The translations under genes and the position numbers were made by a program. Source: Morinoia aosen (Eukaryota; Arthropoda; Malacostraca; Amphipoda; Talitridae). Taken from it: 64,000 nt of DNA. The stretch spans positions 5,515,177 to 5,579,176 of the forward strand of contig CM059559.1 of the NCBI GenBank assembly GCA_030386875.1, in the 5' to 3' direction. Under the pieces are notes generated by a model that saw only the letters and a list, made by a program, of their open reading frames with translations, ran no database searches and was not told where the DNA came from. Shown piece by piece: positions 56,821 through 64,000 of this stretch; position 1 is the first letter of the stretch, and each line of letters begins with the position of its first letter.

Positions 56821-56985
56821 GATTAATGAGGATACTCGGAACAATTTATAACATCACAAGTAAGGATACTCGTAGCAATTTAAAACATGTTAAACAAGGA
56901 TAGGCCTACTCATAGCTATTTAAAAATGATGAATGAGGATACTCGTAGCAATTTATAATACGCTCAATGAGGATACTCGTTACTA
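56821..56985. repeat. Degenerate 35-40 bp tandem repeat, about 5 copies
   Basis: Units carry AATGAGGATACTCGTAGCAA then TTTATAA with spacing changes. Confidence 0.8.
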
Positions 56986-57128
56986 AAGCGATACAGCTGC
57001 AAATTTTTCAGCTCGTTGCTCTGCTCGTTAGCGACGGATTGCTTCAGAAGTTTAAAGAAAAGTCCTCGAATATGTTAACTTTTCTCACTTCTGCGAGCCA
57101 CCGCATCATTCATAATTCAGCAGCAATA

Positions 57129-57586
57129 CAGGGTGTCCCATAAAAATGCGCTCATCTTTTGACTGACGATTTACCAACATATTTTTTGTTTTTACGTCAG
57201 GTGCAACTCAATTTTCTTTTCATGACATTTAATTTTCTTGAATTTAACCCTTTAACGCCCACATTTTTATACTCGTATTACTGTTATCACAACCACTATC
57301 ACTAAACCGACACTGGCATTAGGAAGTCACTGTTATCAAGATGTGGAAGGAACTGCCACTCGGCAGTGAAGTTCAAAGAACACATTAGTGAACAAATTGA
57401 ATAAGAAATACAATATTTTATTGTTATTTTTGAAAGTGGACCGTACAGTCCACTTGGGCGTTAAAGGGTTAAATCTCTTTCCTTTGGTTCAACTCATAAA
57501 ACTATGCCATTAAATGCGTACATCAAAATCATATACTCGAATATAGGGCAGTCAGGAGTGAATACATTTTTTTTTGGGACGCATTG
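57129..57586 (+). mobile_element. MITE C, copy 2, carrying a nested element
   Basis: It starts CAGGGTGTCCCATAAAAATG. The right end read on the minus strand is CAATGCGTCCCAAAAAAAAA. A TA lies outside each end (57127-57128 and 57587-57588), consistent with a TA target duplication. After removing the nested MITE and its extra TTAA, the length is about 233 bp, matching copy 1 (234 bp). The segment with CAGGTGCAACTCAATTTTC matches copy 1 in reverse. Confidence 0.8.
57248..57468. mobile_element. piggyBac-like MITE nested in MITE C
   Basis: A 221-bp element with perfect 14-bp inverted ends CCCTTTAACGCCCA / TGGGCGTTAAAGGG and exact TTAA duplications at 57244-57247 and 57469-57472. CCC ends with TTAA targets are the hallmark of piggyBac-type transposition. 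No transposase frame, so it must be mobilised in trans. It post-dates the host MITE C. Confidence 0.93.
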
Positions 57587-57821
57587 TAGAAGAAACAAAA
57601 AAAAAACAGTCCCAGACCATAGCATCTTGGGTCTCACAAACGTTTACTGCACTCACCTTTTTATGTCGCAGGCGTTAAACTTCTTTTTTAATGTAGTTGT
57701 TTTGTTGCTGGGATGCTAAAAACATTCTCAAGAGGTGCTCCATGCACGTTGTCGGAGCGAAGACGGTTATTTCATCTCTCAGAACGTCCTTTATACTGTT
57801 ATGGAGTTGTATTATGGAAGT

Positions 57822-58191
57822 CCCCTCAGGGGGATACAACTATTGTATCTATGGGAATTAGCGCTCCCAGGGGAACCATGTGAGGGCCCGAGCTGAGAGT
57901 TAGGTAGGCCTTCTTCTTGTTGAAATTAAAGTTTTTTTTGGGTTATGTTAAGGACCACCTTTTTTCGGTTCACTGCTGTCCTGTTTTTCAGCACCTCTGA
58001 CTTTCTTCTTCAACTTTTATCTTATTTCATGAACTTCTTTCTCATCTTACTGTTTCTATGCCCCTTCAGCATAGATTCCTCATTTTCTTATCTCCATACT
58101 AAATGGTGCCTTCCTCCTTCCTCTCTTCGATACGCTCTATTTTTGTAGCGGTTAGGGAGGCTTAAACTAACTTATAATCTATAATCTAATC
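57822..58191 (+). mobile_element. SINE-like element, full length
   Basis: Complete copy, very close in sequence to 27928-28292, from CCCCTCAGGGGGATACAACT to the TAATCT tail. A perfect 14-bp duplication TGTATTATGGAAGT flanks it at 57808-57821 and 58192-58205. The intact duplication and high similarity indicate recent activity. Confidence 0.93.
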
Positions 58192-58291
58192 TGTATTATG
58201 GAAGTTTACGCAGTGTTGGTACGAAAGACGCTTGTGTGGTGTGAATGTGGTGTTTTGCTTTAGCATATTTGAGTGGGTTGGTCGCTGTGGC

Positions 58292-58510
58292 TTAGCACGT
58301 ATCTTGCGAAGGGACCCACCGGTGGTCACTGAGGGAACTTTCATAATGCTGCAGACCGAGCCACAGCCACTAACTCAATTTGCATAAATACGTAATCAAA
58401 GCTATATGAAATCCCGATCCTGTTGTTTGCTGTATCCAGAATTGCTAACTACAATCGACTTTAAATTTGAATTGAATATTGAACTTCAGTTTAACACTTC
58501 CCCTCGTATT
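58292..58510 (+). mobile_element. MITE B, copy 5
   Basis: It starts TTAGCACGTATCTTGCGAAG, then CCCACCGGTGGTCACTGAGG, CATAATGCTGCAGACCGAG and TTGAATATTGAACTTCAG. At the right end TTAACACTTCCCCTCG-like sequence appears in direct rather than inverted orientation, so the 3' boundary is uncertain or rearranged. Confidence 0.72.
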
Positions 58511-59715
58511 GGGCCACATTTGCAGCAACAGGTAAATTGCTTATTCACGTACAGGTATAAATGAATGTCACTTCATTTTTTCACGAGCTTTTTAAAAAAT
58601 CATGTCAAACGATTTGAAATGTTACCGTGCAATCGTATTTTCACATTTCTTAGGAAGAATAAAAATGCATTCGAGGAGTATCCCAGTTCTGCTACAATTT
58701 ACAACCTAACCAAACTAACCATTAACAACCGCGGAAATGCGGTGTACGTGTCAAGGAAGCCTAAAAATTAGGGCCGCCGCCAAATGTTGATGCCGTGAGT
58801 GTGCAAATTACTGCAAATTTAAGTGCTTTTATAGCGTTTCACGAAACACTATTGCGATCTGTTCATACTTTTTTCATACAAGTTCGAACTACTTGTGATC
58901 TGATGTACTGTTCAAATTTGCGTTTCAGTGCCAAATCTTTGCTGTTGCAACATGCAAGTGCCGTCAATACATACCAAGTTCATTCTAAGTTACTTCGCGT
59001 TTGTTTATCCAACATATCCCGGACTTTTTGTTTTCAGACTTTTATCATCTGTGTGCAGATGTCATGTGGCTTCGGTTGCCTGTCATCTGCGTACATCCCG
59101 TTAGGCTAACATCCGACGTCTGACCAAGCCCATTGGGAGCTGTTAACAACATCTAATGCTGGGATACAGCCGTTCTAGTGCCGTTTTGCGTTATATCATT
59201 GCTGAATGGGCTCAATATTCATGGTCGCTCAGCTAGAGGTTAATACAAAGTATAACTGTTACGTGCATGCACTGCGTAACTGTAGGGTGTCTCGTGAAAG
59301 CGATTAATGTAATTTTTATATTCATTTTGCTGATGCTATTCAATTCTTTTGAACTGCATGCTTTGTTCAAATAACTGCGCATGGGTAATTATGTAAAATG
59401 TGTTTTGCTTGATTCTGTGAATTCAGTTAATATGCCTGACGTTGTCGAAGCGCAAGTAAACCTTGCACTACTACTGCTACTACTGTTACTTTTATGCAGG
59501 AGCAGTGTTTATGCGACGGGCATTACGGCATATAACTTAGGGTATCCAGGATACACGTTCTGTAGGTGAAGTGAAACACTGTATAAAATTGGCAATGCGA
59601 AAAACGCTCTTGAATAATAGACTGCAATTTCATGGAACGGCCGCTGTCTAGTGCTAGAACGTACGCATTGGTTCTTGTGCGTGAAGATTGGTGGCTTGAT
59701 AGGTCCGTTTCTTCT
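58511..59715. other. Spacer, no gene recognised
   Basis: Unique AT-rich DNA. TAGGGTGTCTCGTGAAAGCG near 59284 resembles a CAGGGTGTC-type transposon end, but no partner end was found. Frames of up to 104 codons have no motif. Confidence 0.5.
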
Positions 59716-59945
59716 CCTCTCATTCTGGAGGGTACACATATTGTATTTATGGGAATTAGCGCTCCCAAGGGGAAAATGGGAGGTTCCAGGTTGAATATCA
59801 GGTAGACTTTCCATTTTTTGGAATAGAATGATTTTTGTGTTATCCTTTTCGGTTCACTACTGCTTCATTTCCATTACCGATTTCTTTCCCCTTCAATTTC
59901 TATCTTGTATCATAGGTTTTCTAACTTGCTGTTTCTTGGTGCAGG
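59716..59945 (+). mobile_element. SINE-like element, 3'-truncated copy
   Basis: Diverged head (GTACACATATTGTATTTATG, GGGAATTAGCGCTCCCAAGG) and body to CTTGCTGTTTCTTGGTGCAG. The 3' half is missing. A MITE A insertion begins about 20 bp later, so a rearrangement associated with that insertion may have removed the tail. Confidence 0.8.
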
Positions 59946-59964
59946 AGATAGTTTGTGGGCCCTC

Positions 59965-60226
59965 ACCACGGTAGAGGGAATAAGGTAGGGTCAAACCAGT
60001 CTTTTTTTCGTCGGTTGTGGGGGGCTTGTTGACGTCACGGTCACGAACCAATGGCAGCGCTATATTGCATCTGGTAGCACTGCAACCCCCAAATCTGGAT
60101 CCGCTATTGGCCTAACGATATGGCTTTTGGTGACCTCATTCAAATAAGGCCTTTCTATTGGCTAGCCAAACAAGAGGTGTATTTTCTCCCGTGGAAATGA
60201 CCCTACCTTGTTTCCTCTACCGTGGT
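59965..60226 (+). mobile_element. MITE A, copy 2
   Basis: 262 bp with inverted ends ACCACGGTAGAGGGAATAAG and, on the minus strand, ACCACGGTAGAGGAAACAAG (about 28 bp with few mismatches). The interior matches copy 1 at 29721-30063 in reverse orientation without that copy's duplication. No transposase. No clear target-site duplication. Confidence 0.87.
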
Positions 60227-61244
60227 GTTGGCCATGCACTGGCCGTCCTGCGGTCGCCCACGCAAACAACCACATAAGGGCCAAACGTTCGAGGAGATCG
60301 CCTGCGTGCTCGTTAGTTTGATTTTTTACCTCGTAGCGTCTGCGGCAGCGCAAAGCTCCCGTAGTTGCTGAAGTGATGTAGAAGTCCGAAAAATGATGAC
60401 AGTGCAAATATTTAATAAAGCATCAAGTGCATTGATAAAACTGCTCACGAATACGCTATTTGCTTTTTAAATCTGCAATGACTGTAGTTAAATCAAACTT
60501 ATTACTCTTGTTGCCTTCTCTTTGCTTTTGAAGGTTAACGAAGTATCATTCAGGCGATCTCCCGCTGTTGCTATAGGTGCGTTTTGTTTAACATTTCTCA
60601 GTATAAATGTCTGCAGCTTCATATAAAAGTTAGTCTACTTGACCAAACTGAGGCAGTGAATTATCACTTGAACCAACGTTTCCCCGGCACTTTTACTCCC
60701 TTGCATGGGCTCGTCAATCCTCCGTAAAAGAGTGATGGAAACAGCAATCTTTTCGTTGAAGTAGCTGTGCTGGAGATTTGTGCGAGCACTCCAGCGCCGA
60801 GCACCCGAGTTACGACGCGTGCCCAGGGAGACAGCGGAGGCTGCGGAGCTTGTTAAGGTGCGACTGCGACGTAAAGTTGCGCGCTGCACCTGAGCGCGCG
60901 TCTCGCTCATGCAACCTGCAGCGCCGTGAACAACTTAACTTTAAAGTCATTCGCTCCTGTGCTCCAAGTTTAGCCTGAATTTATCCGATTGCTTTACGAG
61001 ATGGAGCGAAAGCCTGAAACTTCTTTTTTTCCCATGATCTCGATGTTCCCGTCCGCTTCATAGATCAATATCCATTGTCCGTGTTCGCATTGTGGACGGC
61101 CTCTTGTGAATGAGCTGAATCGAGCTGAGCTAATTGGCTTAGTCTTCGGTGTTTGTGTTCGTGGGCATGTCGGCTTCACAAATTGCGTGCATTCTGTGAC
61201 TGCTGTCTATGCAAAAAATATCTATAGAGAAGGTTGTTATTGTC
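60227..61244. other. Spacer with CpG-rich patches, no gene recognised
   Basis: 60230-60370 and 60770-60960 are GC- and CpG-rich. The 60635-60910 minus frame (91 codons, Arg/Ser/Thr-rich) and its plus counterpart have no domain I recognise. A promoter or exon cannot be excluded. Confidence 0.45.
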
Positions 61245-61370
61245 AGGACTCTTCTTTAATTTTTAATTGTTGGGACTCCCAATGTCAGAGCTCTTCATTA
61301 ATTTTTATTCGTTGATATCTTGCTGTCAGAACTTTTCATTAAATTTTAATTGTTAGAACTCTTGTTCCAT
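61245..61370. repeat. Degenerate tandem repeat, about 45-bp units, 3 copies
   Basis: Units resemble GTCAGAACTCTTCATTAATT followed by TTTAATTGTT, heavily diverged. Confidence 0.65.
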
Positions 61371-61489
61371 GTCACCAACTCAGTGAGATTCGCGCTGGGT
61401 TTTTGTGTGGAGCCCTGCATGCCGTCAATAATTGGTATCCTGGTTAGGCTTCTGTGGAGTGCGCTCTGGACTCGCCATTCCAGGTGGAT

Positions 61490-61735
61490 TCGCGCGTGAA
61501 CAAAAGACTGTTCGTATAAACAGAGCTTCGCATGTAAACAAAAGAGTTTGTGTTAACATGGCTTTCCGTGCAAACAGAAGTGTTCGTATTAACATGGCTT
61601 CGCGTGTGAACAAAAGACTGTTTTGATAAAAAGGGTTTCGTGTGTGAACAAAAGACTGCTGTTTGTGTTAATGTGGCTTCGTGTGTGAACAAAAGTGTTC
61701 GTGTAAACAGAGCTTTGCGCGTGAACAAAAACCAG
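61490..61735. repeat. Degenerate 35-42 bp tandem repeat, about 7 copies
   Basis: Units contain CGTGTGAACAAAAGACTGTT and GTGTTAACATGGCTTCG with substitutions and length changes. Frames on both strands over it are spurious. Confidence 0.82.
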
Positions 61736-64000
61736 TTCGTTAAAATAATAGCTTAATTGTTTGACGTAACTCTGTTTTTTCAATGAGCAAGTTCAACGTC
61801 ATGTGTGAATTTCAATTTTTCGCCTTGTTCTACAAACGCGATAGCGATGACATTTGTGTTTTGCCATATTTTTAGATCTTTTTTATTCAGTAGTATATTT
61901 GTTTTGTCTGCTGACCTCAAGGTTCGTGTGTAGTTTTTTTCAGAATACGCTTAATACTTTTTTTCAAAACAATGATTTCGATGTTGATCAAAATTATAAA
62001 TATGAAGAGAACTCCTGATTTTTTTTTATTTCTTGAAAACAAAAATAATTGCCATAAGCAAGGAATAAAGTTGAAGTAGGGAAAAGCTGAGAGGAATGAA
62101 TGTGGCCCAATGAAATAGTTGTATTCCTGATCTGACTTGTCTTCGGTACCCTTAAAGAGCTCAACGTAAATTTACTCTCTTACTTTGCATGAGCGTCCAT
62201 GCTTAATGCGACTTCCTTTTGATTGACGAGATGCTCTCATTTAAGTATTGCAGCGATTAACTTTTCGTTATTCGTAAGGTCTTTTTAATATTCAAATTGC
62301 CATTCATTGTTGATGTTCGCCTAAAGCGACAGAGTTTTATTGTTCTGATTATTGGCACAGAGTTGCGCGATCCGATTTGAAGAAAAGATCATCTGTCATT
62401 TGCATAATGGAGTACGCAAGCAAAATATGAGATAATAGTAAAGTGAACCACGCCCATTTGCTAAAAGTGAAAACCCAAAATGAGTTAAGTTGAAAATTAG
62501 TTTTATGCTCTTGGATAAAGCATAATTCCAAACAATGTTAGCTTTATAGTTGAAGAAGAAAATAATTTTCAGATTCGACTTTGAGCCGTGTGTGTGGAAG
62601 TGATTGTTGCAGGCTCGTGAAGTTCATTCTCGAGGGGAATTAACTGCACGGCTCGCAACGTCTGAAACTACCATTCAAACGTTAAAATTAGCCTCAGCTG
62701 TTCAGTGTAATTAGTTTGCTCTTTTATTTTCACCAGCTGAAATGGTTATATGCAGAATATAAAGGAAGGCGTGCTAATGAAGGAGTTGAATGGTAGAATT
62801 AAAAGGGAGATTTTTGGGAAATCTAATACGTAAAATGAAAAGAATGTTCCCCTCTATATTGGTTGACCTCGACTGGAAACTGGAAACACCCTTGACCTCG
62901 ACTACATTAGTGACGGTGTTTCCAAACCCTCTGCAGAGTAGACAGTAGTCGCATTTTCTTGTTAAGTTTCTTTCTGGTGAACCGAGCACACTGCACTATG
63001 TTGACTTGCTCCGTCAGGAGAATCTCATCAGTGAAGTCTCCTTTCAACATCTGACCTGCAAAAGATGGGAACCCTGTCGATAAATTCTCGAGTAAAGTTC
63101 TCTTCGGTAGATGTAGTAGTTATCCCTTAACGCGTGAGCGGACCTTCTCTGCTTGTTCTTTGTACGTCCCGAGGATGAAGCGTGCTTGCATTTGATTTGA
63201 AGGTTCATTGCTCCGTTCTGCCTTGTCTTTCTTTATCATTTTTCCCTTGTACGCCTTCTCGAGTTAAAAAATGGTCACGACTGCAAGACTGGCGCGCGGT
63301 GGGGCATGGATCTTCGCAGCACATCTTCAAGTCCGTCCTCCAGCGTTGCATCTCTCTTGTACGCCGAATTCACGACAAACTCGGAGCAGGGCTCATAAAG
63401 CATTTAAAATAGCACTTGCAACGGTCTCCAAACAGCTGTCTGACTGTGAGTGCTGCGCGTTCTCACGCTTGTTCTCAGGTACCTCATGGAGGTTCTTTGT
63501 CTCTTAATTATCTGGTACGTGTATCTTTCACGGAAACTGTCCTATTGTTCTTTGTGAGTTGACCGTTTTTGCTATTGAATTACGTTTTTATAATCCTGAA
63601 CCTTGTCTCATCAGGGCAAGGTGAGGGATAAATTCTGCAAAATCTCTCTTGAGAAGGCGGTTATCTCGTCGATATCGTACGATGTTAAACGTGCATCGAA
63701 TTTCAGATATCTGGTTTTCGTGTGACGTGAACGTTCCATTGGAAGGCTTCCATAACCTCTTTTTATTTCCTATCAGCGGCAATTTGTGTTCATTGTATTC
63801 AGGATTTCCTGTTTTTGATTATATATCAGTATGTGTGATTGTGTTCACCGCTGTTTCAGTATTCCGGAAACAATGGCTTCAGGTTTTTTTTCATGATAAA
63901 AACGTCGGCCGTCACGCCTCGGTCAAAGATTAGAGCACCAACATTTGCAGATGTCATCACATGGATTTGGCCATCACCAACGCCAGATTGTACCAATGTA
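61736..64000. other. Spacer, no gene recognised
   Basis: AT-rich to about 63000, then more balanced. Small frames (up to 94 codons, 63649-63933) have no recognisable domain. A short direct repeat TTGACCTCGACT lies near 62862 and 62892. Nothing else is supported. Confidence 0.5.

Noticed and set aside
57822-58191. tRNA-derived promoter in the SINE-like element
   Set aside because: TAGCGCTCCCAG and GGTTCACTGCT only loosely resemble A and B boxes and are too far apart for a tRNA-like head.

Overview
The window looks like intergenic, repeat-dominated DNA from an animal, most likely an arthropod. The grounds are a CR1/L2-like non-LTR retrotransposon, SINE-like retroposons with target-site duplications, several families of short inverted-repeat transposons (MITEs, one piggyBac-like with TTAA sites), AT-rich spacers and very long minisatellites. 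The species cannot be named from sequence alone. I see no host protein gene, rRNA, tRNA or CRISPR array that I can support. Most long open frames are artefacts of stop-free tandem repeats.

Tandem arrays fill more than a third of the window. In order, with monomer lengths, they are: 87-3709 (26 bp), 7110-7690 (18 bp, G-rich), 8347-19698 (35 bp, about 324 copies, with a 2,273-bp higher-order period), 21292-22895 (29 bp), 33578-36866 (13 bp, 253 copies), 39341-40392 (28 bp), 41168-41925 (23 bp) and 43191-44474 (24 bp). The 24-bp monomer recurs as a six-unit array at 54742-54881. Smaller, degenerate arrays lie between them. The monomers of the main arrays look unrelated to one another.

Between the arrays are dispersed elements. 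A SINE-like family of about 370 bp has a hairpin-rich head, a TAATCT tail and 13-15 bp target-site duplications. MITE A (ACCACGGTAGAGG ends) has two copies. MITE B (TTAACACGT-like ends) has five. MITE C (CAGGGT ends) has two, one of which carries a nested piggyBac-like MITE.

The only coding system is the retrotransposon on the minus strand at 47107-52458. In its 5'-3' direction it has ORF1 with a degenerate SGNH/GDSL-like domain, an OTU cysteine-protease-like domain, an APE endonuclease and a reverse transcriptase. The OTU frame overlaps the end of ORF1 in the +1 frame and has no ATG before its active site. It is separated from the endonuclease by one in-frame TGA in the leaky context TGA-CTA. 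If these are native features, the element would use two recoding steps to make an ORF1-OTU-EN-RT polyprotein. A frameshift at an A-run in the endonuclease and another near the RT C-terminus suggest that this copy is decayed or carries sequence errors. Direct duplicated modules of about 600 bp (52519-53905) lie just upstream and could be 5'-UTR/promoter units.
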